DNA of 64,000 nucleotides from Opitutia bacterium (GCA_016187945.1 JACPIT010000016.1:32021-96020), one strand, 5' to 3'; positions 26,773 through 36,312 are shown, counted from the first letter of the stretch. Notes: generated from the letters alone by a model not told the origin. Program-made: numbers and translations.

Positions 26773-28302
26773 TCAGGCCTTCCTCTCCGTCGGCGGCTTC
26801 GGGAACAGAATGTCGACCGCGCCGAGCTTGGCGCCGGCGAGGCGGCCGCCCCACTCGAGTTCGCCTTCCCATTGCGCAAGCGCCGGCAACGCGAGGCCGC
26901 CGCGGATCTTGTCGACGGCGGCGGGCATCACCGGCCAGAGCAGCGCGGAGCCGAGGCGCAGCGCTTCGGCGATCGTCGCGAGCGTCGTGCGGAGCTGCGC
27001 TTGCGCAGCGGGCGACGGGTCTTTGGCGAGCTTCCACGGCGCGCGCTTCTCGATGTAGGCGTTCGTCGCGGTGATGAACTGCATCGCGCGTTCGAGGGCG
27101 ATGTGGAATTGGAAGTCGTCGCAGAGCGCGAGGAACTCGTCGCGCGTCTTCGGCCACAGCGCCTGCAACTCGCGCTCGGGGTCCTCAGTGACCTCGAACG
27201 TCGGCACGACGCCCGCGGCGAAGCGCGTCGTCATGTTCAGCGTGCGGTTGACGAGATTGCCGAGGTTGTTCGCGAGCTCGCTGTTGTAGCGGACGAGGAA
27301 TTGCTCCTGCGAAAAGTCCGCGTCCATGCCGACCGTCATCTCGCGCACGAGGAAGTAACGCAGCGAGTCGACGTTCCAGGTTTTCGTGAACTCGACCGGA
27401 TCGACGAAGTTACCGGTGCTCTTGGACATCTTGGCGCCGTTGATCGACCACCAACCGTGCACGAGCAGGCCCTTCGGCGGCGGCAGGCCAAGTGCGTGCA
27501 GCATGATCGGCCAGTAGATGCCGTGCGCGGGGATGAGGATGTCTTTGCCGATGACGTTGTAGTCGGCGGGCCAGCGGCCGTTGTCCTTCACCGCGGTGTA
27601 GTAGTTCAGCAACGCGTCGAACCACACGTAGGTGACGTAGTTCTCGTCGAACGGCAGCGGAATGCCCCACTCGAGGCGGTCCTTCGGGCGCGAGATGCAG
27701 AGGTCGTTGAGCGGCTCGCTGAGGAACTCGAGCAGGGACTTGCGGCGGTGCGCGGGAAACACGAAGTCTTCGTGCGCCGTGATGTAGTCGATCAGCCACT
27801 GCTGGTAGGCGCGCAGCTTGAAGAAGTAGTTGCTCTCGGTGATCTCGATCACCTCGCCGAAAATTTCCGGCCACTTGCCGTCGGGCAGGCGGTCCTTCTC
27901 CTGCAAAAACTGCTCCTGGCGCGGCGAGTAGAAACCCTGGTATTCCGCCTTGTAGATCTCGCCCTTGTCGAAGAGCTGCTGCAGGCAATCGCGCACGACC
28001 TGCTTGTGGCGCGGCTCGGTGGTGCGGATGAAGTCGTTGTTCGAGAGATTGAGGAGCTTCGCGAGCTGGACGAACTCCGCCGCGGTCTCGTCGACGAACT
28101 GCTGCGTCGGCACGCCCTTGGCGCGCGCGCTCTGCTGGATCTTCTGGCCGTGCTCGTCGGTGCCGGTAAGGAAGAAGACGTCGTGCCCCTGCATGCGCTT
28201 CGTGCGCGCGATGACGTCGGACAGCACCTTTTCGTAGGCGTGGCCGAGATGCGGCGAGCCGTTGACGTAGTCAATGGCGGTGGTCAGGTAGAACGACTTC
28301 AT
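26773..28302 (-). CDS. metG: Methionyl-tRNA synthetase, short form
   Basis: A 509-residue class I synthetase starting MKSFYLTTAIDYVNGSPHLG. It has the HIGH-type motif SPHLGH, a connective peptide region (DVFFLTGTDEHGQKIQQSA), the WFDALLNYYTAV segment and the KMSKS motif (GAKMSKSTGNFVDPVEF). The zinc-knuckle region lacks CxxC pairs, and the protein ends without the C-terminal EMAP/Trbp111-like tRNA-binding domain. Divergent from the two-component genes with 93 bp between starts. The longer open frame upstream overlaps the next gene and is rejected. Confidence 0.95.
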   Translation of the reverse strand: MKSFYLTTAIDYVNGSPHLGHAYEKVLSDVIARTKRMQGHDVFFLTGTDEHGQKIQQSARAKGVPTQQFVDETAAEFVQLAKLLNLSNNDFIRTTEPRHKQVVRDCLQQLFDKGEIYKAEYQGFYSPRQEQFLQEKDRLPDGKWPEIFGEVIEITESNYFFKLRAYQQWLIDYITAHEDFVFPAHRRKSLLEFLSEPLNDLCISRPKDRLEWGIPLPFDENYVTYVWFDALLNYYTAVKDNGRWPADYNVIGKDILIPAHGIYWPIMLHALGLPPPKGLLVHGWWSINGAKMSKSTGNFVDPVEFTKTWNVDSLRYFLVREMTVGMDADFSQEQFLVRYNSELANNLGNLVNRTLNMTTRFAAGVVPTFEVTEDPERELQALWPKTRDEFLALCDDFQFHIALERAMQFITATNAYIEKRAPWKLAKDPSPAAQAQLRTTLATIAEALRLGSALLWPVMPAAVDKIRGGLALPALAQWEGELEWGGRLAGAKLGAVDILFPKPPTERKA

Positions 28303-28395
28303 GAAAAGAACGGTCAAAGTAGTGTTCGGGGACCGTTTGTCGAAGATTTTGACGGGACTCGGCGCGCTGGCTAAGACACGGTCGAAAACGCTGCC

Positions 28396-29625
28396 ATGAC
28401 TCCCCTCGCCCGCGCGCTGCTGCTCTCGATCACCCTCGTCGGGGTGTTTTTGATCGCAGCGTTTTCGCTGCAGGCCTGGTGGCTGCGACAGGAAGCGTCC
28501 GCACGTGTCGAATCCGCCGAGCGCCTCGGTCGCTCGTTGGAAGCAGCGCTGCGCCTCGCCCCTCGGTCGCCCGACAAATGGGACGAGCCCTACCGCCGCA
28601 ATCTGAGCGCACTCGTGCAGGCCGACGTGCAACTGCAACGCGCCCCCGCCGCAGCGCCGGTTTCACCGGACGCCGTGTTCGCGGTCGTGCCGCTCGCCGG
28701 ACAGACGGAGTGGGCGGTGACAGCAACGGGCAACTCGCCCACGCTCGAGCGCCTGCGCCGGTCGCATCAGCGACTGTTCGTCACCACGATTTTTCTCGCG
28801 CTCGTGCTCGGCTCGGTGCCGCTCGTATTCAGCCTCGCCGGTTCGCGTCCGACATCGGAGCGCGACACGCGCGCTCCGTGGCGCCGCGACGCGGCGGGTC
28901 TCGAGCAATTCGCCCGCCTCACCGTCGAACGCGGCGTCGCGCTCGACCGCGAGCACGACGCCCGACGCCGCGCCGAGGAGGATTTGCAGGTCAGCCGCAC
29001 GCTGCTCGACCGTTCGCTCGAGGAGCGCATCAAACTCGGCCGCGAGTTGCACGACAACATGAGCCAGACGCTCTACGCCGTGAGCCTCGCGCTCGAAAGC
29101 GTCCGCAAAAAAATGACCGCCGCGCCGGTGATCGAGGAGCGGCTCGACCAATGCGTCGCCGAGTTGCGCCGCCTGAACCAGGAAGTCCGCGCCTACATCC
29201 GCGAGCTCGAACCGGTGAACCTGCGCCGCGAATCTTTCCCGACCGCGCTCGCTTCCACGCTCAAGGGCATCGTGCCCGACCACGTGTCGGTCGAACAGCG
29301 CTTCGATCCGGCAGCGCTCGAACTGATCTCCGCCGAGCATGCGTCCGAGTTGGTCAACATCGTCCGCGAAGCCGTCAGCAACAGCATCCGCCATGGCCGC
29401 GCGCAGCGCATCACCGTGCGCGCCGCGCACGACGCGGGCGCGCTGGCGCTCGCGATCGCCGACGACGGCGCGGGCTTTTCTCTCGGGCAAACCGGCGCCG
29501 GCGGCCACGGCCTCGCCAACATGCGCGCGCGCGCCACGGCGATCGGCGGCACGTTGCAGGTCGAGTCTGCGCCGGGAAAAGGCACTCGCGTTCTGCTCAC
29601 GTTGCCCGTTGCTTCCGCCCCATGA
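28396..29625 (+). CDS. NarL-type sensor histidine kinase
   Basis: A 409-residue protein. Two membrane segments (about 8-28 and 125-150) enclose a 95-residue sensor. A coiled linker leads to a HisKA_3 domain with His219 in LGRELHDNMSQTLYAVSLAL. The ATPase domain has NIVREAVSNSIRHGRA, IADDGAGFSLG and GHGLANMRARATAIGG. Its last bases overlap the response regulator gene (ATGA), so the two form a cognate pair. Confidence 0.93.
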   Translation: MTPLARALLLSITLVGVFLIAAFSLQAWWLRQEASARVESAERLGRSLEAALRLAPRSPDKWDEPYRRNLSALVQADVQLQRAPAAAPVSPDAVFAVVPLAGQTEWAVTATGNSPTLERLRRSHQRLFVTTIFLALVLGSVPLVFSLAGSRPTSERDTRAPWRRDAAGLEQFARLTVERGVALDREHDARRRAEEDLQVSRTLLDRSLEERIKLGRELHDNMSQTLYAVSLALESVRKKMTAAPVIEERLDQCVAELRRLNQEVRAYIRELEPVNLRRESFPTALASTLKGIVPDHVSVEQRFDPAALELISAEHASELVNIVREAVSNSIRHGRAQRITVRAAHDAGALALAIADDGAGFSLGQTGAGGHGLANMRARATAIGGTLQVESAPGKGTRVLLTLPVASAP

Positions 29626-30287
29626 GTGCCGCCCCGATCCGCCGCGTCCGCGTTCTGCTCGTCGACGACAGTCCGTTGATCCGCCTCGGTCTGCGCGCCG
29701 CGCTCGAGGACCGCGCCGACATCGAGATAGTCGGCGAAGAAGGCACCGCTGTCGCGGGCGTCGCGGCTGCCACGCGCTTGAAGCCCGACCTCGTGCTGCC
29801 CGACTTGCGTTTGCCGGACAAACCGGGCTTCGCTGCGTGCCGGGAAATTTCAGATCACCTGCCGACCGTGCGCGTGCTGATCCTCACGTCGGCCACCGAC
29901 GAGCGCAACGTCCAGCAAGCCATCGCCGCCGGCGCCTACGGTTATCTGCTCAAGGACAACGACAGCGCCACGCTCGCGGCCGCGATTCTTCAAGTCGCCT
30001 CCGGCCGCTCCGTCCTCGATCCGACGCTCGCCGGCCAGGTCGTGAGCCTCGTGCGCCGCGGCCCGGAGTTGAGCCCCGTCGACAAGATCAAGGCGCTCTC
30101 GTTTCAGGAACAGCGGGTCGTCGCGCTGCTCACCGAGGGCATGACGAACAAGGAAATCGGCGAGCAGCTCAATTTGACGGAGAAAACCGTGAAGAACTAC
30201 CTCGCGACGATCTTCGACAAGCTCGGCATCCAGCGCCGCGCCCAAGCCGCCGCGCTCTACACCGAGGCGCAGCGCGAATCGATGTAG
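29622..30287 (+). CDS. NarL/FixJ-type response regulator
   Basis: A 221-residue protein. The receiver has acidic residues 15-16, phospho-acceptor Asp61 (LVLPDLRLPDKPG) and KDND after the GAYGYLLK segment. The C-terminal LuxR-type DNA-binding domain is LSFQEQRVVALLTEGMTNKE and onward. Translationally coupled to the kinase upstream. The pilin-like operon starts 240 bp downstream on the same strand and is a candidate target, by position only. Confidence 0.94.
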   Translation: MSAAPIRRVRVLLVDDSPLIRLGLRAALEDRADIEIVGEEGTAVAGVAAATRLKPDLVLPDLRLPDKPGFAACREISDHLPTVRVLILTSATDERNVQQAIAAGAYGYLLKDNDSATLAAAILQVASGRSVLDPTLAGQVVSLVRRGPELSPVDKIKALSFQEQRVVALLTEGMTNKEIGEQLNLTEKTVKNYLATIFDKLGIQRRAQAAALYTEAQRESM

Positions 30288-30306
30288 GCGCGCGGCGGCC
30301 TCGGTT

Positions 30307-30410
30307 GTAGGAGCGGCTTTACGCCGCGATTCGCACGCGGCGCGCGCATCGAGCCAGTCGCGGCGTTCATCCAACGCCAAGGCGTCGGACGACCGGAAAA
30401 CCGCTCCTAC
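30307..30410. repeat. REPIN-like palindrome pair, family A, enlarged spacer
   Basis: GTAGGAGCGGCTTTACGCCG at the left and AAAACCGCTCCTAC at the right. About 30 extra bases (around TCATCCAACGCCAAGGCGTC) sit in the right arm compared with the 74-bp copies, which breaks the right-hand hairpin. Confidence 0.82.
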
Positions 30411-30438
30411 CACTCACGCAATCGATGATTTACGCCCC

Positions 30439-30460
30439 GGGAGGCGAAAGCCTCCCTTTT
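30439..30460 (+). terminator. Rho-independent terminator candidate
   Basis: Stem GGGAGGC (30439-30445), GAAA tetraloop, GCCTCCC (30450-30456), then TTTT. It lies 150 bp after the response regulator and before the pilin-like operon, so it may separate the two transcription units. Confidence 0.6.
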
Positions 30461-30527
30461 CCCGGGAGGCTTCTGCGGTGAGCCCTCGGCCATGTCGGCC
30501 TTAGCCCGGCGCAGGCATAATGGACGC

Positions 30528-31187
30528 ATGCACACCGCGCCCTCGCCCGCCCCGGCCGCTCGCACCGTCTGCCGCTTTCGCAGCACCCGCGCCCTCACGC
30601 TCGTCGAAACCATGTTCGCGATGACGCTCATGGCGACCACGCTGCTCGGCTTCCTCGGTGCGTTCATCCAATCGCGCCGCGTCACCGAATCGAGCGTGCT
30701 GCACGCCGCCGCGACGAGCTTGGTCTACGGGATCGTCGAACAAATCAAGACGTTCGACTACACCGCGCTCGTCCCGAGCACGAGCACCGACCCCGACCAG
30801 ACCACCTACGACGCCTTCCCGGGAGCCAGCAGCAAAGCCGCGCCCTACATCCGCGTCCGCCTGAATCAGGACCAAGTCACCTGGCTCCAGTGCAAGACCG
30901 CCGGCGGTGCACCGACGAGCCGCCCGTCCGAGTCCGCGACCGCGGCGAGCCTCGACGTCCCCGACAATATCGTCGGCCCGCTCTCGCTCTCGAGCGTCAG
31001 CGGCACGTCGTCGCAGCCGCTCACGCTCCACGTCTGGGTGTGGATCGACGAAATCCCCGACGTCTCCCGCGACGTCAGCGAGGTGAAGAAAATCACGATC
31101 GTCTACTCCTACAGCTACGTCGACGGCGCGCGCACGCGCACCGCGATCGATCGCGAAGTGTTCCTCCGCACGCGCTACGACCAATGA
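30528..31187 (+). CDS. Prepilin-type pseudopilin, first gene of pilin-like operon
   Basis: A 219-residue protein with a type IV prepilin N-terminus: a basic leader of about 22 residues ending RSTRA, then LTLVETMFAMTLMATTLLGF with the Glu at mature position 5. The residue before the cleavage site is Ala rather than the usual Gly. The C-terminal part is beta-rich and Ser/Thr-rich. It resembles PilV/GspI-type minor pilins. The next gene overlaps it by 4 bp. Confidence 0.85.
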   Translation: MHTAPSPAPAARTVCRFRSTRALTLVETMFAMTLMATTLLGFLGAFIQSRRVTESSVLHAAATSLVYGIVEQIKTFDYTALVPSTSTDPDQTTYDAFPGASSKAAPYIRVRLNQDQVTWLQCKTAGGAPTSRPSESATAASLDVPDNIVGPLSLSSVSGTSSQPLTLHVWVWIDEIPDVSRDVSEVKKITIVYSYSYVDGARTRTAIDREVFLRTRYDQ

Positions 31188-31981
31188 AAACCTCCTCCAC
31201 TCCCTCCGGCGCGCGCGACCGCGCCACGTCACCGATCTCCACGCGCGCCCCGCACCGTCGCCGCGCCGCGCGCGGCTTCACTCTCGTCGAAGCGCTTATT
31301 TCGATGACCATCGTCGGCATGGCGATGGGCGGCGCGATGAGCATTTTCGTCATGGGCCTGAAAATCATGTATCGCGACACCGAGCGCCTCGCGACCAACG
31401 CCTCGCTCCGCTACTTCATCGCCCAGATGTCGAAGGAGACGCTCGACTCCACCGAGTTCTACGTCTTCCCCAACTACCAGGCGCTCGACGCGAGCGTGAA
31501 CCTCACCAGCGACGTCTCGACGCTGCAATCCGACTCCTACGGCACGCAGCTCGCCTACGGCGACTGCGTCGTGCTCGTCTCACGCGTCGATACCGACGAC
31601 GCCACCTCGAACGTCCGCCAATTCCGCATCTACTACCGCGTCGCCACCGACACGAGCGTGCGCGCGCCGATCCGTTATTACGAGAGTCAGGACTTCGGCG
31701 CCACCGGCAGCGGCAGTCCGCTCACGACGCTTCTCAACGCCGTCAATCTCCGCACGACGCCCACGATCACCGGCTCGCGCCAGATCGTCGGCAGCACGCG
31801 CGGTCGCCTCCAGGCCGGCTCCAATCCCGCCTACTACTACCCGATCTTCGCCACGGAAACCGACGCCGACACGCCCACCAACTACAGCGTCTCCGTCAAC
31901 GTCGAGGTCATCAACGGCACCGCGACCAACAACCTGCTCTCCAGCTCCAGCTTCAACTACACGATCTCCCCGCGGAAATGA
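31184..31981 (+). CDS. Prepilin-type pseudopilin, second gene
   Basis: A 265-residue protein with a canonical prepilin site RRAARG followed by FTLVEALISMTIVGMAMGGA, then a long hydrophobic helix and a globular Ser/Thr-rich domain. It resembles PilW/GspJ-type minor pilins. Start and stop overlap both neighbours (ATGA), so the three genes are translated as a coupled unit. Confidence 0.88.
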   Translation: MKTSSTPSGARDRATSPISTRAPHRRRAARGFTLVEALISMTIVGMAMGGAMSIFVMGLKIMYRDTERLATNASLRYFIAQMSKETLDSTEFYVFPNYQALDASVNLTSDVSTLQSDSYGTQLAYGDCVVLVSRVDTDDATSNVRQFRIYYRVATDTSVRAPIRYYESQDFGATGSGSPLTTLLNAVNLRTTPTITGSRQIVGSTRGRLQAGSNPAYYYPIFATETDADTPTNYSVSVNVEVINGTATNNLLSSSSFNYTISPRK

Positions 31982-34900
31982 CTCCCATGCCCACACCCAT
32001 GCTCTCCGTCTCCCGCTTTCGCGATCGACGCGGCTCCGCGCTCATCGTCGTCATCTTTTTCGTTTTCATGTTGGCGCTGCTCACCGGCAGCGTCCTGAAA
32101 TACACCGTCGGCGAGCGCCGCTCGAACGAGCGCCAGCGCCTCGTCCTGCGCGCGCGCAACATGGCCGAAAACGTCGCCCTCTACGGCTCGGAGCAGATCA
32201 CCACGAAGCTCTACAAAATCCGCAACCTCGGCGCGCGCCGGTTCTCCGACATCTACATGCCGCCCGACAGCGTGCTGGCCACGGATTTTTCCGCACCCGC
32301 CGACTCGGAAATCTACGCCGGCCTGACCAGTTCCCAAAATCTCCGCGCCGTCACCGACACGAGCGATCCGAACTACGGCCTTCAAGTCGCCACGGGCAAC
32401 GTCGACATCATCGCCAAGTCCACCATGTCGCACACCGCCGTCGGCGCCGTCACCGCCTACGCGCGGCAGCAACTCTCCGTCACCGAGATCCCGCTCTTCC
32501 AGTTCGCCATTTTCTACAACAAGGACCTCGAGGTCTCGCCCGGCGCGAACATGACGATCAGCGGCCCGGTCCACTCGAACGGCAATTTCATCTCCCGCAG
32601 CCAATCCGGTTTCGCCAACACCATCCGCTTCACCGACCGCGTCACCGCCAAGGGCGGCTTCTTCGCCAACACCGGCTACAAGGGCACCATCTACAACGAA
32701 TACGACGGCGCCGACACCGGTCCCGGCGGCTCCGGCGCGCTCTATTTCCAAAACCCCTCCGGCACCGCCACCAACATCTACAGCGGCTCGATCTGGCGCG
32801 ACCACTTCTACTCCTCTAACAGCGGCTCGAGCAGCTCCACGCCGACGGCCACGCAGCTCGCGAACTTCAAATCCTTCGCCACCTCGAGCTACGGCGGCAA
32901 TTTCCGCACCAGCGTCCACGGCGTCACCGAACTCGTCCTCCCCGGCATCGACAACACCGCCACCGACAACGGCGGCCGCTACATCGTCGAACCCGCCGCG
33001 ACGAGCGACACCGCCGGCATGGTGCAGAACAAATTCTCCCGCCGCGCCGGCCTCTACATCGTCGTCAACCCCGACGACGGCGCCCGCACCGGCACGCTCC
33101 CCGACGCCACCACCGTCACCATGCGCGCGCGCTCCTATCGCTGCTGGCTCAACACCGTGAACACCGACGGCACCCACTCGCTCACCGAGATCGTCCTCCC
33201 CGGCCAGCCGAGCTACGGCGCGAACAACGCCTACGTGAACCTCCTCCCCAACGCCTACCGCACCGACACCTCCGTCGGCTCCAATCAAGTCCTCCGCATC
33301 CCCAAGGGCGCCGGCGGCGATCTCGCCGACACCGGCTACGCCGACAGCGCCACGCCGAGCTACGCGAGCAACACCTACACGTTTCAGGACGCGTTTTTCT
33401 ACGACCTCCGCCGCGCCACCAACAGCAACGGCCACCCCTTCAGCCGCAACACCGCGACCTTCGCTCCCCGCCCGATCTCGAAAATCGATTTCGACATGAC
33501 GCGCTTCAAGATGACCGTCGATCGCACGCTCAACGGCGCCACCACCAGCACCGTCTTCAACCCCGCGCGCCCGAATCATTTCAACTGGAGCAACTCCATC
33601 CTGAACAGCGCCGCCACCAGCGCCGCGCTCGGCCTCGGCACCGGCAGTTCCTTCAACAGCTTCTCCAGCACCAACTCGATCGACGTCGTGGAGCGCTCCC
33701 AGGCCACCATCTACGCGCCTGGCTCTGTCGTCGTCGGCAGCACCCGCCAGATCGCCGCCGCCGCGCCGACGGCCTACGCGGGACAATTCAAAATCGAGGA
33801 AACCTCCTCGGCCGATCCTTACAGCGGCACCGCCAGTTGGACCACCGTCTACACGTCCAGCGCCGACGAGTCCTCGCACACGCACACACCGACCGCCGGC
33901 ATCACCGGCCTCCGCCTCACGCAATACGCCTCCGGCGGCGCCACGACGCTCCTCGACCAGCAGATCATCCCCATCGTCGTCGACAACGCCGCCTCGCCCG
34001 CCAACGTCGCCGTCCTCACCAACGATCGCTACGTCGTCCCCTCGACGAGCAACACCGCCGGCTTCCTCCTCACCGCCGCCTCCACCGAGATGCGCGTCTA
34101 CGTCGGCGGCGTGGACGACACCGCGAACTGGACCTTCTCCGTCGGCACCATCACCGGCACCGCCACCGGCGGCTTCGGCGCCAGCAGCAGCTCCGTCCTC
34201 ACCTCGGGCAGCGTCTACGGCAATGGCACCGGCCACAATCGCTTTTGGCTCACCAGCATTTCGACCTCCGGCACGACCAACACCGGCACCATCGTCCTCA
34301 ACGCCACCAAAGGCGCCACGACACTCAGCCGCACCTTCACCTGGGTAAAGCAGAGCAGCGTCGCCGGCCTCGCTCCGAGCAACGACCAGAGCGGCTACTG
34401 GCTCTCCGCCGCCGACACCGTCGCCGCCGATCCGTTCAAAATCTACTACGTCACGGCGAACCCCGCGACCGACACGCCCGTCCCCGTGCCCGCCTCCGCG
34501 CTTTTCGTGGCCGGCAGCAACACGCCGTGGTTCGACGGCATCACCATCTACCTCCAATCCGTCGACGCCGAGAGCGCCGCCGGCAAGGTGCTCACCGCCG
34601 GCGTGCCCGCGCGCCTCGATTCCGGCGTGCGCCTCGTCAACGGCCGCGGTCCCACCACGTCGATCGCCACCAGCGGCTACACCGGTTTCAGTTTCACCAC
34701 GAACGACGCGCTCTACCTCCTCGGCCATTTCAACGCCGACGGCACGATCAACTCCAGCGCCACCTCCACCACCGACCCCGGCGGCTACAGCGGCCGCTAT
34801 CGCGAATCCACCAGCGAATACCTCGCCGCCGTCATGGCCGACGCGATCACGATCCTCTCGCAACCGCTCTACACGCAGAGCGGCAGCGGCACCTCCGGTT

Positions 34901-35481
34901 CGCCCTACGCCTACACGCAATCCTCCGGCTGGTGCGACGCGCTCAGCGGCAACACCCGCTCCGACCAAACCAGCAGCGCGCCCTACTCCACGTCCTGGCA
35001 AACCTCGAATCCCAGCTCGAGCAACTCGATGGACGGCACCAACCAGAGCGTCGCGCTCACGCCCACGCCCTTCCAAGGCACCAGCACGAGCGGCGCCACC
35101 GCCACGACGCGCGACTACAAGTTCGCGCCCACCGAAACCGAGATTTCCGCCTGCCTGCTCACCGGCATCGTCGAGACGACTTCGCGCCAGCACAGCGGCG
35201 GCGTGCACAACTACCCGCGCCTGCTCGAAAACTGGGCCGGCACCGGCCTCTACATCCGCGGCTCGATGGTGGCGATGTTCGCCAGCGAAGTCGCCACCGA
35301 GCCCTGGAGCATCCGCATCTATTCCGGCGCCGGCCGCTATTGGGGCCTGCACCAAAGTCTCAGCACGGCCAACCACGACGTCCCGCTCGAGCCCATCCTT
35401 CTCAACACCCAGCGCCTCCACTACACCGAACTCTCGCCCAGCGAATACACCACGTTGAAGACGACGATCACCGGCCTCTGA
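31978..35481 (+). CDS. Giant PilX-like surface/pilus-associated protein
   Basis: A 1,167-residue protein. A short basic N-terminus is followed by a single hydrophobic helix (GSALIVVIFFVFMLALLTGS), as in PilX/GspK-type proteins that lack the full prepilin motif. A segment FAIFYNKDLEVSPGANMTIS with GPVHSNGNF (about residues 185-215) matches the DUF4900-like domain often found in such proteins. The rest is rich in Ser, Thr, Ala, Gly and Asn and beta-structured. The size is far above the usual 200-500 residues for PilX. It probably forms a surface tip or adhesin built with the two upstream pseudopilins; assembly genes (ATPase, platform, secretin, peptidase) are not in the window. Confidence 0.82.
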   Translation: MTPMPTPMLSVSRFRDRRGSALIVVIFFVFMLALLTGSVLKYTVGERRSNERQRLVLRARNMAENVALYGSEQITTKLYKIRNLGARRFSDIYMPPDSVLATDFSAPADSEIYAGLTSSQNLRAVTDTSDPNYGLQVATGNVDIIAKSTMSHTAVGAVTAYARQQLSVTEIPLFQFAIFYNKDLEVSPGANMTISGPVHSNGNFISRSQSGFANTIRFTDRVTAKGGFFANTGYKGTIYNEYDGADTGPGGSGALYFQNPSGTATNIYSGSIWRDHFYSSNSGSSSSTPTATQLANFKSFATSSYGGNFRTSVHGVTELVLPGIDNTATDNGGRYIVEPAATSDTAGMVQNKFSRRAGLYIVVNPDDGARTGTLPDATTVTMRARSYRCWLNTVNTDGTHSLTEIVLPGQPSYGANNAYVNLLPNAYRTDTSVGSNQVLRIPKGAGGDLADTGYADSATPSYASNTYTFQDAFFYDLRRATNSNGHPFSRNTATFAPRPISKIDFDMTRFKMTVDRTLNGATTSTVFNPARPNHFNWSNSILNSAATSAALGLGTGSSFNSFSSTNSIDVVERSQATIYAPGSVVVGSTRQIAAAAPTAYAGQFKIEETSSADPYSGTASWTTVYTSSADESSHTHTPTAGITGLRLTQYASGGATTLLDQQIIPIVVDNAASPANVAVLTNDRYVVPSTSNTAGFLLTAASTEMRVYVGGVDDTANWTFSVGTITGTATGGFGASSSSVLTSGSVYGNGTGHNRFWLTSISTSGTTNTGTIVLNATKGATTLSRTFTWVKQSSVAGLAPSNDQSGYWLSAADTVAADPFKIYYVTANPATDTPVPVPASALFVAGSNTPWFDGITIYLQSVDAESAAGKVLTAGVPARLDSGVRLVNGRGPTTSIATSGYTGFSFTTNDALYLLGHFNADGTINSSATSTTDPGGYSGRYRESTSEYLAAVMADAITILSQPLYTQSGSGTSGSPYAYTQSSGWCDALSGNTRSDQTSSAPYSTSWQTSNPSSSNSMDGTNQSVALTPTPFQGTSTSGATATTRDYKFAPTETEISACLLTGIVETTSRQHSGGVHNYPRLLENWAGTGLYIRGSMVAMFASEVATEPWSIRIYSGAGRYWGLHQSLSTANHDVPLEPILLNTQRLHYTELSPSEYTTLKTTITGL

Positions 35482-35486
35482 CGCCC

Positions 35487-35549
35487 GTAGCGCGGAGCTT
35501 CAGCCCGCGCTGAAAATCCTCCCGCGCGGGATGGAAGGCACCGCGCCAC
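35487..35549. repeat. REPIN-like palindrome pair, family B, partly decayed
   Basis: GTAGCGCGGAGCTTCAGCCC at the left and GGAAGGCACCGCGCCAC at the right. The right end has CCAC instead of CTAC and the arm has several changes. It starts 5 bp after the giant pilin-like gene. Confidence 0.78.
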
Positions 35550-35572
35550 CCCGAGTTCGCGTCCCGTGCCCT

Positions 35573-35646
35573 GTAGGAGCGGCTTTATGCCGCGATTGCT
35601 GCGTTGCGCATGCCACGTCCGAATCGCGGCATAAAGCCGCTCCTAC
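35573..35646. repeat. REPIN-like palindrome pair, family A
   Basis: A 74-bp unit from GTAGGAGCGGCTTTATGCCG to CGGCATAAAGCCGCTCCTAC. The C-to-T change in one arm (TATGCC) is compensated by a matching change in the other (GGCATA), so the stem stays paired. Confidence 0.9.
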
Positions 35647-35698
35647 AAATCGCGCGCACTCGTCCGGGGTCGCCGCGACACCGCGGCATCCCCGCCCG

Positions 35699-36304
35699 CT
35701 AAGCCCGCCCCGCCAGCCACTCGGCCAACTGCGCCCACGCGCGCCCGCGATGGCTGATCTCGTTCTTGTCGCTCTCGCTCAGCTCCGCATACGTGCACGC
35801 GAAACCCTCCGGCACGAACAGCGGATCGTAGCCGAAACCTTTTCCGCCGCGCGGCTCGCGACAGAGCACGCCCTCGCAGCGTCCCTCGAACACGTGTTCC
35901 TCGCCGCCCGGCCCGCGCAACAACAGCATGCACACGAACCGGGCCGCGCGTTTCCCCTCGGGCACGTCGCGCATCGTCTCCGCGAGCTTGCGCAAATTCG
36001 CCGCCGCGTCGCCCTGCGGCCCCGCGTAGTAGGCCGACTCCACGCCCGGCGCGCCGCCGAGCGCGTCGACGCACACGCCGCTGTCGTCCGCCAGCACCCA
36101 CGCGTCCGGCGCGAGCGTCGCCTGGAGCGCCACCGCCTTCTTGCGCGCGTTGCCGACGAACGTCCCGGTGTCCTCGTTCACGTGCGGCATTTTCTCCGCC
36201 GGCACGACGCGCACGCCGAGCCCGCGGCTCGCCGGCGTCTCGTCCGCGAGCCGCTGCATTTCCTGCGCCTTGTGCTTATTTCCCGAAGCCAGATGGATGA
36301 TCAT
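35699..36304 (-). CDS. rdgB: Non-canonical purine NTP pyrophosphatase (RdgB/HAM1)
   Basis: A 201-residue protein with the family motifs ASGNKHKAQEM, VLADDSGVCVDALGG, PGVESAYYAG, GKGFGYDPLFVPEG and EISHRGRAW. It hydrolyses ITP, dITP and XTP to keep them out of nucleic acids. Last gene of a minus-strand set after ribD; the 78-bp gap holds a short palindrome. Confidence 0.94.
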   Translation of the reverse strand: MIIHLASGNKHKAQEMQRLADETPASRGLGVRVVPAEKMPHVNEDTGTFVGNARKKAVALQATLAPDAWVLADDSGVCVDALGGAPGVESAYYAGPQGDAAANLRKLAETMRDVPEGKRAARFVCMLLLRGPGGEEHVFEGRCEGVLCREPRGGKGFGYDPLFVPEGFACTYAELSESDKNEISHRGRAWAQLAEWLAGRA

Positions 36305-36312
36305 GTTAAACC

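Noticed and set aside
31957..35421. A 1,154-codon open frame antisense to the giant pilin-like gene
   Set aside because: Gly/Val/Asp/Glu-rich shadow; the sense strand has a prepilin-type N-terminus and tight overlaps with two pilin genes.
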